Source: Echinarachnius parma (lineage: Eukaryota > Echinodermata > Echinoidea > Clypeasteroida > Echinarachniidae). From it: a DNA stretch of 64,000 nucleotides. Both the position numbers and the translations under genes were made by a program. Below, piece after piece: positions 44,039 to 53,788 of this stretch (its first letter is position 1; each line of letters starts with the position of its first letter). The notes under the pieces are model-generated. The model saw nothing but the letters and a program-made list of their open reading frames with translations. It ran no database searches and had not been told where the DNA came from. The DNA lies in the NCBI GenBank assembly GCA_037951105.1, contig JBAMJV010008044.1:31478-95477 (forward strand), in the 5' to 3' direction.

Positions 44039-45274
44039 ATGGCAACAGCTGCCGATTGTGTAGTTTTAGTAAAGAAGTTGGTAGAGCGGGTCACGGAGGA
44101 TGACCTTAAGCATTTTTTCGAGGATGTTGGGGATGTGATTCAGGTTAGGTTCGGTGTAGATTCTGTCACGGGAGATCCCACTGGGACGGCCTATTGTCAA
44201 TTTGATAATCGGGGGCAAGCCTTAGCAGCTTTAGGACTTACTGGGGAACAGTTGAGAGGTGTAGGGGTGGAAGTAGTAGAAATCCCCCGAAAGGCATTGG
44301 TTATAGATCTAAAAGGGGAACCCCTGGAGGAAAAAGTGAACCCCCAAATAGTCGTACAGAATTCATTGAGATTGTCTTTGTTTAGTGGTGACCTCCGACC
44401 AAAGGGTGGGGAAGTCCCATTTGAGATCTGGAAGAATGAAGTTGAGTGTCTGGCTGGAGAAGAGGGATGCAATGCCGACACTCTATCTCGTATAGTACGC
44501 CGTTCATTGAGGGGCGAGGCCGCCCAATTGGTTTTACATCTCCGAGTAGATGCAACCGTCCATGATATTGTGGCGAAACTAGAAGGTTTTTACGGGACAG
44601 TTGAAAGTGGGGCGGTATTATTGCAACAATTATATTCCTCCAAACAAGGAGCAGGGGAAAGTGTTACCGCTTATAGTGCGAGGCTGCAGCTTTTGATAGA
44701 TAGGGCGGAACAGCGGAACGGAATATCGAGGGCAGCCAAAGATGAAACCCTACGAGTAATTTTCTGGAAAGGGCTGTCAAACGAGAGCCTCAAACAGGCC
44801 ATTCGGCATAAATATGAAATGGTCGGCTCATTCGATGAGCTAGTCCGAGTTGCTCGTTTAGTGGAACAGGAGGGGGAGGATTTCAAAAGCTTCCACTCAC
44901 AAGAGTCACACCGGCCCCGCACTAGGATGGGTGCTCAAACTGCTCATGCAGCTCAAGTTCAAAACCCTCGCCCCGATCTTGAGAGAGAATTACGGGAAAT
45001 TCGAGAGAAATTGAGAGATATGGAGGTAGAGCGCGCTAGGCCCCCTCCACCCCGGGTACCACAGGGAGCTTGTTACAATTGCGGGAGGATTGGGCATTAC
45101 GCCAGGGATTGCAATCGCCAGCGGCCCCCAATTAATGATTATAACCAACATGCCCCCATGCACCCTCCTCATGCCCCCGTGCCACCCCCTCCTCATGCTC
45201 CCATGCCACCTCCACCCCATCAGGCGCCATTTGGTTTAAACGGGAATCGGCCGCTGCCACGGGGCGGGCGGTAG
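44039..45274 (+). CDS. Gag with RRM-like N-terminus and CCHC knuckle, 411 aa
   Basis: Structural polyprotein that packages element RNA. The ATG at 44039 (A at -3, G at +4) is the first in frame; upstream extension would need GTG. Residues 7-85 look like an RNA-recognition motif: an RNP2-like strand VVLVKKL at 8-14, helix EDDLKHFFEDVG, and RNP1-like TGTAYCQF at 48-55. Residues about 110-300 are a retrotransposon capsid (FEIWKNEV, SLRGEAAQLVL, YGTVESG, ESVTAYSARLQ), close in character to PNMA-type Gag. A coiled, charged stretch precedes the CCHC knuckle CYNCGRIGHYARDC (345-358), and the tail is Pro/His-rich. The stop lies inside a predicted frameshift stem. Confidence 0.9.
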   Translation: MATAADCVVLVKKLVERVTEDDLKHFFEDVGDVIQVRFGVDSVTGDPTGTAYCQFDNRGQALAALGLTGEQLRGVGVEVVEIPRKALVIDLKGEPLEEKVNPQIVVQNSLRLSLFSGDLRPKGGEVPFEIWKNEVECLAGEEGCNADTLSRIVRRSLRGEAAQLVLHLRVDATVHDIVAKLEGFYGTVESGAVLLQQLYSSKQGAGESVTAYSARLQLLIDRAEQRNGISRAAKDETLRVIFWKGLSNESLKQAIRHKYEMVGSFDELVRVARLVEQEGEDFKSFHSQESHRPRTRMGAQTAHAAQVQNPRPDLERELREIREKLRDMEVERARPPPPRVPQGACYNCGRIGHYARDCNRQRPPINDYNQHAPMHPPHAPVPPPPHAPMPPPPHQAPFGLNGNRPLPRGGR

Positions 45275-45277
45275 GCC
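45235..45277 (+). promoter_or_regulatory. -1 programmed ribosomal frameshift signal
   Basis: TTTAAAC at 45235-45241 is phased T TTA AAC in the gag frame, the canonical U UUA AAC slippery site. After a 7-nt spacer, 45249-45258 can pair with 45267-45277 as a 10-bp stem (GGCC, bulged A, then GCUGCC with two G-U pairs) around an 8-nt loop. Slipping back one base enters the open frame that contains protease. The gag stop TAG (45272-45274) is in the 3' arm. Confidence 0.8.
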
Positions 45278-45849
45278 AGTCAAATGGACATTGTACGAGT
45301 AAGGATCCTCCTCCCCCCTCAGTGATGAAGAATATAGTGGGTCAGGCAAATGAAGCTGTGTCTATTGTAAATGGTTGTAGGTGCAAGTGTTTGATTGATA
45401 CCGGTTCTCAAGTCACTACGTTGAGTAAGTCATTTTATGATCGTTATCTTCAAAATGTTCCTCTTCGTTCTTTAGATAATCTTATTAAGGTAGAAGGAGC
45501 TAATGGATTGCCGGTCCCCTATTTAGGATATGTAGAAGTTTCAATTCGTCTCCCTGGTTCCCTCCCCTCTTCCCAAGAAGTAGCCGCCCCAGTTTTGGTT
45601 GTCCCTGACACACTGTACAATAAGAAGGTTCCTTTTTGCGTGGGTACTAATGTTATTCAGGCATGTATAGATATAGGACAGTCTGATTTTGGCGATGATT
45701 TTGTAGTGCATAGGAACTTAAATTCTATTTGGAAGGCAGTGTATGCATGCATGCAAACACCAGTGGTATCCAATATTGAGGGTAGGATAGGATTTGCTAG
45801 GAATGCATCAAAACGAGCTGTTTCCCCCTGGGGAAGCTGTTATTATTGA
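45241..45849 (+). CDS. Retropepsin-like aspartic protease (in -1 frame to gag)
   Basis: The frame is open from 45136 to 45849, overlaps the last 139 nt of gag, and has its first ATG at 45322. Active-site DTGS is encoded at 45397-45408 in CLIDTGSQVTTLS, with a downstream hydrophobic strand pattern (VPYLGYVEVSI, APVLVVPD) typical of clan AA proteases. It would be made as a Gag-PR fusion through the frameshift at 45235. It ends at 45847-45849, within a region where the expected post-protease strand domain continues in the +1 frame. Confidence 0.85.
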   Translation, partial: RESAAATGRAVGQSNGHCTSKDPPPPSVMKNIVGQANEAVSIVNGCRCKCLIDTGSQVTTLSKSFYDRYLQNVPLRSLDNLIKVEGANGLPVPYLGYVEVSIRLPGSLPSSQEVAAPVLVVPDTLYNKKVPFCVGTNVIQACIDIGQSDFGDDFVVHRNLNSIWKAVYACMQTPVVSNIEGRIGFARNASKRAVSPWGSCYY

Positions 45850-48800
45850 TTGTTATGTACCCCTCCCTAGGTCCACATGTGATTATGAAGTCATGTTAGA
45901 GCCTCAACCCACCTTTCAGGATGGTATTGTTGTAAGTTCAGGTATAGTGAAAATTGATCAGGAAAGACGCCAAATTAATATCATTCCTGTTTTGGTAGAG
46001 AATCATTCCGAGGAGGATAAATGGGTTCACAGGCGACAGAAGTTAGGGGTTGTGTATTCATGTCAAGTACAGGGACCAGTGTTAGCTAATCAAATGAGCC
46101 AACAGAGTGCTGATTTACCCACAGATTCCATAGAGAGTGAAGGAGTAATGGATGGTTTAGATTTCTCAGATTCTCCTGCTTCCCCCGCTGATGTAGATCG
46201 AGTGAAGAAAGTATTGGGAGCATATTCTAATGCATTTAGTACTTCTGAAATTGATTTGGGTCATAGTGATATTATTACTCATAGAATCCCTTTAAATGAT
46301 GAGAAGCCCTTTAGGGAAAGATATCGTAGGATACCCCCATCCATGTACACTGAGGTTCGTGAACATATACGCTCCATGCACGAAGCCGGGGTGATAAGGG
46401 AATCATTTTCCCCCTACGCAAGTCCCGTAGTGTTGGTAAGGAAGAAAGATGGGTCCCTCCGTTTTTGTGTAGATTTTAGGAAATTGAATCAGAGAACCAT
46501 AAGGGATAGTTATGCCCTCCCCCGAATTGATGAGACTTTACAAATGATGCATGGTGCTAAATGGTTTAGTTCCCTTGATTTGAAAGCAGGGTATTGGCAA
46601 CTGGAAGTAGATGAGGCAGACAAGCAAAAGACTGCTTTTGTCTTACCACCCCCCTTAGGCCTTTGGGAATGTAATCGCATGCCTTTTGGGTTATGTAATG
46701 CTCCCAGTACTTTTCAGAGAGCGATGGAGAAATGTTTGGGAGAACTTAATCACACTTGTTGTGTTGTCTATTTAGATGATATAATTGTGTATGGTAGGAC
46801 TGTTGATGAACATCTTGTGAGGCTCGAGGCAGTAATTGATCGCTTGACAAAACATGGTTTTAAGCTTAAGGCGTCTAAATGTAAATTGTTGCAAACAGAA
46901 GTGAAGTATTTGGGTCACATTATTTCAGACAGAGGAATTGAAACTGACCCCGATAAGATTGAAGCTGTGAGAAGTTGGGCTACCCCTACCTGTGTTCGAG
47001 AGGTTCGCTCTTTTCTTGGATTCGCTAGTTATTATAGGAAATTTATCCCTGGATTTGCTAAGATAGCTACACCCCTGCATGATCTCCTTGGTGGACCCCG
47101 TAAGAAGAAAGGTAATGGTAAGAACCCCCCACACAAACCCCCTTCCTGGAATTGGACCCCTGAGTGTGGGAAGGCATTCCAGTTGTTGAAAGAAAAATTG
47201 ATGAGCCCCCCTGTGTTGGCATATGTTGATTTTGATAAGCCTTTCATATTGCACACCGATGCAAGCACTATTGGACTGGGTGCAGCCTTATACCAGTTGG
47301 ATGAGGATGGGAAGGAGAGGGTTATTGCGTATGCCAGTCGATCATTAAGTAAGAGTGAGAAGAATGCCCCTGCTCACAAGTTGGAGTTTTTAGCTTTGAA
47401 ATGGGCCGTGACTGATAAGTTCCATGATTTCTTGTATGGTAATAAGGTACATGTTCGTACAGATAATAATCCTCTCACTTATGTTTTGACCACGGCGAAG
47501 CTTGATGCAACAGGGCACAGATGGCTAGCAGCCTTAGCGAATTACGATATTACCCTGACGTATCGCTCCGGCAAAATGAATATCGATGCGGATGCTCTTT
47601 CTAGACAACCCGAGCCCTCCGGCAGCACAGAGTCCCCAGGGAGAAGTGAACCCTCAGTGGAGGCAGAAACATTTCAGGCAGTAGTTGATTATGCTATGCA
47701 TGTTGATGTAGAAACGAACCCTTATGTAGAAGTTGTAGGTGATTGCGCCATTAATGATCATGCTAGTCCATGTGCGAGCAACATTCCGAACCCCCCTAAT
47801 TTTAAAATCCCTGGTACACCCCCGAATTGGGCTGATGAACAGAAAAATGACCCAGTCATTAGTAAAGTGATAGGGTATGTAGAGAAGGGAACATGTCCCC
47901 CTGTAAGACACAGAAGGCAAGAATCGGCAGAGGTTCAAATGTTGTTAAGAGAGTGGGATAAATTAGTAATTATTGATCAGATATTGTATAGGCGTAGAAT
48001 AGATAAAGGGACCCCCATGATGCAGTTAGTTCTTCCTAGGCAGTATCGAGCGCTAGTGTTAGAATCCTTACATGATGAAATAGGACACTTAGGAATTGAG
48101 CGCACCACTGACTTAATTAGGGATCGGTTTTTCTGGCCTGTAATGAGTAAAGATATTAAGTATTATGTTAGTACATGTGGTCGTTGTTTGCGTAGGAAAG
48201 GAGTCCCAAATGTAAGAAACACTGCCCCATTAGTAAATATTAGGACTTGTAGGCCCTTACAGTTGGTATGCATGGATTATTTGTCACTTGAGGAGTCGAA
48301 GGGTGGATTTAATAGTGTACTGGTGATCACAGACCATTTCACTCGATATGCTATCGCCATCCCCACTAGAAATCAAACCGCTGTAACTACAGCACGTGTA
48401 TTGTTTGATAATTTTTTGGTACACTATGGTTTTCCGGAACGTTTGCACTCTGATCAGGGGAGAAATTTTGAGTCGGAAGTTATTAAACAATTGTGCAAAT
48501 TAACGGGAATTCAACGCTCTAGAACCACCCCATATCATCCTCAAGGGAATGGTGCATGCGAGCGGATGAATCGAACCCTTTTGAGTATGTTAGGAACCCT
48601 GCCGAATGATAAGAAAAGTGATTGGAAATCATATGTGGCACCCCTCGTTCATGCATACAACTGTACTAAACATGATGTGACTGGGTTTTCCCCGTTTTAT
48701 TTGATGTATGGTAGACACCCCCGGTTACCAGTGGATTTGTATTTGGGACTCCCGGCACGAGATACCTCATCCCCCAATGCCCCTGAGTATGTCAAGAAAT

Positions 48801-49783
48801 TGAAGAATAGGCTAGATTATGCATACCGATTAACCTCTGACCGTAGTGATGTGGCACGTGCCCGAAATAAGGTTTCTTATGATAGGAAGATTAAGGAAAA
48901 TAAAGTGGAAGTGGGCGACCGAGTGTTGGTTAGGAATGTTGGGCTAAAGAATAAACATAAGTTAAGTGATAAATGGGAGGAGACCCCCTATGTTGTGGTA
49001 GATCAGCCTAACTTGGATATTCCTGTGTTTAAAGTTCGCCCGGAGAAGGGGAGTGGAAGGGAACGTGTATTACACCGAAATTTGTTGTTGCCCTGTAATT
49101 TCTTACCCCGAGGGAACCAAGAGAGTAAGCCCCAAGGGAGAAGAATGAAGAAAACCCCTAGTCTTAACATAGGAGAGATTGTTGGAGAACATGACATACA
49201 GGGAGATGAATTTGATGAGGGATTAATTGATGAGGTAGTGGGATGGCACATGCCTAATATGGAAACTTGCTTGATTGATAGGGATTCACCCACACCCACC
49301 TTAGGAGTAAATGGGAGGCTAGAAGATGATATTAACCTAGGAAGAGAGAATCAGGTTAATGATGACAATGTTCAAAATGCCTCAAATGAAGATGTTGTAA
49401 ATAGTGCTGATAATGATGAAGATGTTTCGAGTTCTGGTATTGGAACACCCGTAGGGAGAGATAAGGAGGGGACCTCTGATGAGGAAGATCCGCCACTTCG
49501 GCGATCTCGAAGACACCCTCGTCCTCCTGATCGGTGGGCCAATTATTATATGAGTATTATTGTCGAGCCAATTGTGAGTACAAAGCACAATATAATTGAT
49601 TTTGTACAGTTTTTGTTTATTTTAATTTTCGTGCATTTCGTGGTTTCCCATTTCTCGTGGGAGAAGGTATTATTCGCAGCAGGGTTGCTGGTTGTACTTA
49701 ATGACCGAGTGAAACAAAGGTTATGTCATACACTCAGAATGTTATCACGCAGCTGGTTCCAAAATGGGCATGACCCAGGCTAG
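45791..49783 (+). CDS. Pol: reverse transcriptase, RNase H, integrase, membrane tail
   Basis: Open from 45791, first ATG 45803 (1326 residues; numbering from there). After a post-protease strand region comes RT with SSLDLKAGYWQ and catalytic YLDD at 323-326. RNase H follows, starting near 483 (FILHTDAS, with the first catalytic Asp at 486). The integrase zinc finger has H757 and H761 (HDEIGHLG) with C792 and C795, and the core carries D825, D884 and E920 (D,D-35-E). A GPY/F-like region follows. The C-terminus adds an acidic linker, RRSRRHPRPPDRW and a hydrophobic helix at about 1260-1283. Translation should continue from protease, but a one-base mismatch of frame around 45824-45833 (C5, G4 runs) separates them. 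This copy is therefore broken here unless the base is a consensus error or a second shift occurs. Confidence 0.9.
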   Translation, partial: DLLGMHQNELFPPGEAVIIDCYVPLPRSTCDYEVMLEPQPTFQDGIVVSSGIVKIDQERRQINIIPVLVENHSEEDKWVHRRQKLGVVYSCQVQGPVLANQMSQQSADLPTDSIESEGVMDGLDFSDSPASPADVDRVKKVLGAYSNAFSTSEIDLGHSDIITHRIPLNDEKPFRERYRRIPPSMYTEVREHIRSMHEAGVIRESFSPYASPVVLVRKKDGSLRFCVDFRKLNQRTIRDSYALPRIDETLQMMHGAKWFSSLDLKAGYWQLEVDEADKQKTAFVLPPPLGLWECNRMPFGLCNAPSTFQRAMEKCLGELNHTCCVVYLDDIIVYGRTVDEHLVRLEAVIDRLTKHGFKLKASKCKLLQTEVKYLGHIISDRGIETDPDKIEAVRSWATPTCVREVRSFLGFASYYRKFIPGFAKIATPLHDLLGGPRKKKGNGKNPPHKPPSWNWTPECGKAFQLLKEKLMSPPVLAYVDFDKPFILHTDASTIGLGAALYQLDEDGKERVIAYASRSLSKSEKNAPAHKLEFLALKWAVTDKFHDFLYGNKVHVRTDNNPLTYVLTTAKLDATGHRWLAALANYDITLTYRSGKMNIDADALSRQPEPSGSTESPGRSEPSVEAETFQAVVDYAMHVDVETNPYVEVVGDCAINDHASPCASNIPNPPNFKIPGTPPNWADEQKNDPVISKVIGYVEKGTCPPVRHRRQESAEVQMLLREWDKLVIIDQILYRRRIDKGTPMMQLVLPRQYRALVLESLHDEIGHLGIERTTDLIRDRFFWPVMSKDIKYYVSTCGRCLRRKGVPNVRNTAPLVNIRTCRPLQLVCMDYLSLEESKGGFNSVLVITDHFTRYAIAIPTRNQTAVTTARVLFDNFLVHYGFPERLHSDQGRNFESEVIKQLCKLTGIQRSRTTPYHPQGNGACERMNRTLLSMLGTLPNDKKSDWKSYVAPLVHAYNCTKHDVTGFSPFYLMYGRHPRLPVDLYLGLPARDTSSPNAPEYVKKLKNRLDYAYRLTSDRSDVARARNKVSYDRKIKENKVEVGDRVLVRNVGLKNKHKLSDKWEETPYVVVDQPNLDIPVFKVRPEKGSGRERVLHRNLLLPCNFLPRGNQESKPQGRRMKKTPSLNIGEIVGEHDIQGDEFDEGLIDEVVGWHMPNMETCLIDRDSPTPTLGVNGRLEDDINLGRENQVNDDNVQNASNEDVVNSADNDEDVSSSGIGTPVGRDKEGTSDEEDPPLRRSRRHPRPPDRWANYYMSIIVEPIVSTKHNIIDFVQFLFILIFVHFVVSHFSWEKVLFAAGLLVVLNDRVKQRLCHTLRMLSRSWFQNGHDPG

Positions 49784-51014
49784 CCTGTATTTGTGTCGGT
49801 CAGTAAGACAAGCCACAGCCCCAAAACAAAGCAAAAATTGAATGAATTCATTAATTAAAATGTTATGAAATTGGTTTTAGCACACAAATTGATGGATGAT
49901 GATTTGTCCAGACATAATTTTGTACACACACAGTTGGCTCGTATATAAGAAGTACATGTAACAGTTACATAACAGACGATGAGTTGTTAGCTATGTTACG
50001 TTTTATACCAAGTGTATAAGTTTATTGGAAGTATGGTTTGATGTTTAAGCATCATATTTTGAATGATGTATTGTGAATTAATTATGTTTTGAATAATATA
50101 ATGTTTACATTTCATACAGCTTGAGATGAATTTCGTTTATTTTGTTTAAATGGTTAGTGGTCGTTGGCTTTGGCCTGACAGCCGGCTCTAGATACTGCCA
50201 TTATGCGCCGTAATGGATTGCATACTTAATTATTGTGTTTGTGGATTTTCCCAACACTTTGTTTTATTTTGTAGAGAGTAAGGTTGTTGGAAGAAGTATG
50301 AGGATGGCAACACTCGCACATAATCGCCTGTGTATGCTTATCAGAATTTGGTTGAAGTAATGAGTAGGCTGGGATGCCGAGGGCATCATAGCTGAAAGAG
50401 AATTAAATTATGTATTTTTAAGAAGGAACAAGACATTTCTCCTTACGATATGTTGAATAAAAGGAGCATTATGCCGTAATAGCGATGCATCCAAAAATTG
50501 AGTCAGGCCTGAACCGCTTAATGACCAAGGACTATTTTGATATTATGCCATGTTGTAAATAATGTATATTAATGTGTTTGATTGTTTTCTGTGCTCCTTT
50601 CCTATTTTCTCTCTTTCCGCTTTCCTTTTATGATTTACGTATTGGAACCAAAAAAATAACAAAATTTAAAATAAAAAAACCAATAAAAATTTGTTTGTTT
50701 TGTAAGGTCAATTTTGAAGTAGAGTTACAGTTTAGATATTGAAATGTTTATGTGTTGTGACAAGTTTACCACACGTATTTACATGATGTAGCAAAATGAT
50801 TTTCGGTACTTATTCATATGTATTTACCGTCTGTTATGTAACTGTAATCAGGTTTTAATTATCCTTGTACATAAACCTGCTTATGATTACTAAGTAATAT
50901 GGTATATGATGTTATGTATTTGGTTTGTTGGTATTAATTGAACCAAAATAATTTTTGGGATTAATTATTTTTGTGCTAATGTTGAGGACAACATTTCATG
51001 GGGCGACGGGAAGA
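49784..51014 (+). other. 3' non-coding region of the retrotransposon and polypurine tract
   Basis: No env-like or other ORF of note. A 17-bp inverted pair, cagttacataacagacg (49962-49978) and its exact inverse (50828-50844), brackets much of it. The purine-rich ggggcgacgggaaga (51000-51014) immediately before the 3' LTR is the likely plus-strand primer. Confidence 0.7.
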
Positions 51015-52896
51015 TGTAGCGCCATAGAAAACAGGCTATTTGAAGGAATAAGAATATAGTTAAGTTGGGATAGATTCAGGATAATAGTCCAGTGTGAACA
51101 CATCGGTCAGGTGGTTTATTGAACTCTGGGTGGAAGGACCTTTTTTTTTATATTTGATAGTTATTTTATAGTTTTTGTTTTTGAAGAATAGTTTGAGATA
51201 ATGGGGTCAGCAAAGATTATGGCTAAGTACCAGTTAATGAGAATCTTGTCATGAATTTGGGAGAAATAGGTTTGAAGTGATAATAATTGTTTTAACTTTT
51301 TGTTAGTATAGATGAATGCATCCAGTTCTCTGGGTGACAGTTCAAAGTATCTCTTTGGGACCAACTGTCAGTGGAGTACCGCTATAGCTAAGCCGGACAG
51401 TGTCCAGAGGTGTTTGTTTGAGAGAGTTATCGAAATTGGAGAGGGGTATGATGTTTGACCAATCAGGGAAGATGGGGTGTTGAATATTAATTAAAATAGA
51501 AGCCACACCTCTGGTCGTGGACTTGCAACCAATTGGAAGCTTGTTGCTAGGCTAGGAGCTAGTAGCTCAAATTGGGATATTATGGGATGTAAAAATAAAG
51601 GAAGAAAGGTGTTTTCCCTTAATTTGGTATGCATAATTTCAGTAGGTTTGGAAGTGGTATGAATATTGATTAGGTATAAAACCCACATGTTCCCCTGACT
51701 TCCCCGCATTTGTATCCTCCCCCTAGTCCGACAGGACATTTTCCCCTTGCCTGTTTGGGGCTTTTCCCTTCATTTTTCCTGCCTGAGATTCTGCTTCTTT
51801 ATTTCGCACTTGCCAGCAGATTAGTTTATTTTCTCATCGCGGATTTAAGTCATTTTGTTTTACAAGTTGGAGATATAACTTTAGCAGCCAGGAACCATTT
51901 TGTTTTACAAGTTGGAGATATAACTTTAGCAGCAAGGAACTTTTCGTTATATAGCAGCAGTTATTATCATCCAGTCGTCACCCATTCAAATCGAATTGTT
52001 GAACCATCATCAACAGCTTCGATTGGGAAAGCTTTTGTCGGAGGAAAACATTTTAATTAAAGTGCGATTATCATTTTATTTGGACCGTTGAACCATTGTC
52101 GACGGTTTCACTTGCAATATCACCCCATTTGGGATATGTGCCCACCAGCGGTAACATATTATTTTATTTACCGGACTGTGGATGGACAGTTAGTCATTGT
52201 GCCCGCCGCAAGTTACCCACTCGCAGTCTTTTGGATCCCTGATCAAGGACCCCCCATTATACGGTCAGCGCCGCCCACGACACCGAGGAATGCGAGAATG
52301 ACGATGAGACCAAGTTCCGGACCGAGGAGGACAGCGCCGTACTAGGTGGACTGATCAGCACACGAATCCGAGCTAAGTAATCAAATTTAAACACCGGTAA
52401 CCGTATAAACAAAAAGGCCTATAAAAAGCGAATTCTGAATAAAAAGACTTGAATTTTGAACTGTAGGGAAACATAGGGTATTTTTTTTTCTTTTTGCTTG
52501 CTTTTCTATTTTTTTTAAATCATTTCCCAACATCCCCCAAATCCTCCTTATTTCCTACCTCACTAACAGTAATTAATGAAGTCCAATATTTATATGATGT
52601 GTTTTTAATCGTATGTTTATTGTTTTGCTGGTGTGTGCCAACGCCATTTAATGTGATTGTTTAATCCAATAAAGTAGCATTTTCATGGGTACGTACGTAT
52701 ACCCCTAGTAAATTTTGGTTTTACAAAGTTGTGATAATTGTTTGTCTGTGTTGAGTGGAATGGTTTGGGAATTATATATTAAATGATATAATTTCGTGTC
52801 CGTATGTTAACTAACCTCACCCCCTGGGTTGGGCCAGAGAGCTAACGGACCCTAAGAAAAATAAACCCTGGTCCCAGCCTGGGGCGTGGGCGTTAG
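51015..52896 (+). repeat. 3' LTR
   Basis: Same length as the 5' LTR with constant offset 10363. All stretches compared, including the T9 run near its start and every translated segment, read the same. Followed by the AAAAG duplication at 52897-52901. Confidence 0.9.
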
Positions 52897-52901
52897 AAAA
52901 G

Positions 52902-52968
52902 CATATTACCAATGAGTAATTTTTTTAGATTCTGGTACATTTATTTTGAAATCGTCCGAAGCATTCCT
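52902..52968 (+). mobile_element. TTAA-type MITE, right part
   Basis: Completes the element begun at 40306. The right terminus ATCGTCCGAAGCATTCCT is the diverged inverse of its left end, and the adjoining TTAC (52969-52972) is a one-base variant of TTAA. Confidence 0.75.
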
Positions 52969-53540
52969 TTACGCACTCATACAATATTTGATGCAGCTAA
53001 ACAGAGTGATGATACATATATACAGTAGATTCAGAATAAAAACCAAATGAGCGTGAGAGACTACACAACAATTGTTTTATAACATCATTTGAATCCTTTA
53101 TCACAGTGGACTTCAACATTTACCAACTTGATGAATCATTGTCGATTATGGAATGTTTTACTGAACCTGAAGATGCCTGCAAAAGAAGGGCACCATTTTG
53201 AATACAAATTTACAATTTATAAGACAAAATTATATGGAGCATTTAGTTGTCATAGTCAGACACATTGGCATGTGTATCTGTAAAATGGGACAAACAAATA
53301 CCCTCTCCTCCAAAGTTAAGAAAGTGGATTTAGTGCCTTTTAGAATTAAGCCATTCATCAATAAAGCAAATAAGACATATGATTGACAATAGTTCCCTGA
53401 TATTATATACATTACAGGGATCTAGTAACTCTGTTGACATGTGCAACAAGTGGTGAATGGTTGAAAAATGTGTACTAATATTTGTAATCTGATATATCCA
53501 GGGAGTAATGCGTGAACATTTCACATTAAATGGATATTAT
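52969..53540. repeat. Array unit 0, right part
   Basis: Continues from 40301 with gcactcatacaatatttgat and gcgtgagagactacac, parallel to 31335-32480. The corresponding segment between gcactatata and atatggccaag is deleted at the later unit junctions (58105 and 62685). Confidence 0.7.
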
Positions 53541-53788
53541 ATGGCCAAGTAATGAGCAAAAATACAAAGCGATATTCGCTAACTCATTACACCTACTTTG
53601 TACATTTATAACTTTCCAGGGGATAACTAAAAATCCAAACACTTCAATTGTAAATATCTTTTTAATGAAAGGGAAATTCAAAAAACAAAAACGTGTTCCA
53701 TGCTTCTATTGGTTAACGATACAACAATGTGAGAACCACCAGATTTCTAAGTAAGATTTGTGGATTTGGACAATGTTACTAGATCCCT
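53416..53788. mobile_element. TTAA-type MITE, 373 bp
   Basis: AGGGATCTAGTA to TACTAGATCCCT-type ends (right end at 53788 followed by TTAA; left flank TTAC). Second copy of the 32324-32665 family. Units 1 and 2 keep only its right part (to about 58374 and 62956). Confidence 0.65.

Larger units (their letters stand above)
40652..52896 (+). mobile_element. Ty3/gypsy LTR retrotransposon, full length, 12.2 kb
   Basis: Two LTRs of about 1882 bp (offset constant at 10363) bound a leader with small ORFs, gag, protease and pol in the order PR-RT-RH-IN, then about 1.2 kb of non-coding sequence and a purine-rich tract. The flanking duplication is AAAAG at 40647-40651 and 52897-52901; one base of ambiguity allows AAAG. 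LTRs without length differences and with equal reading in every compared stretch point to recent insertion. Integrase D,D-35-E and RT YLDD are intact. Two frame breaks (42876-42882 and 45824-45833) are discussed separately. No env-like ORF follows pol. Confidence 0.95.

Noticed and set aside
49784-51014. Possible env gene after pol
   Set aside because: No open frame of useful length, signal peptide or fusion-protein pattern in any frame.
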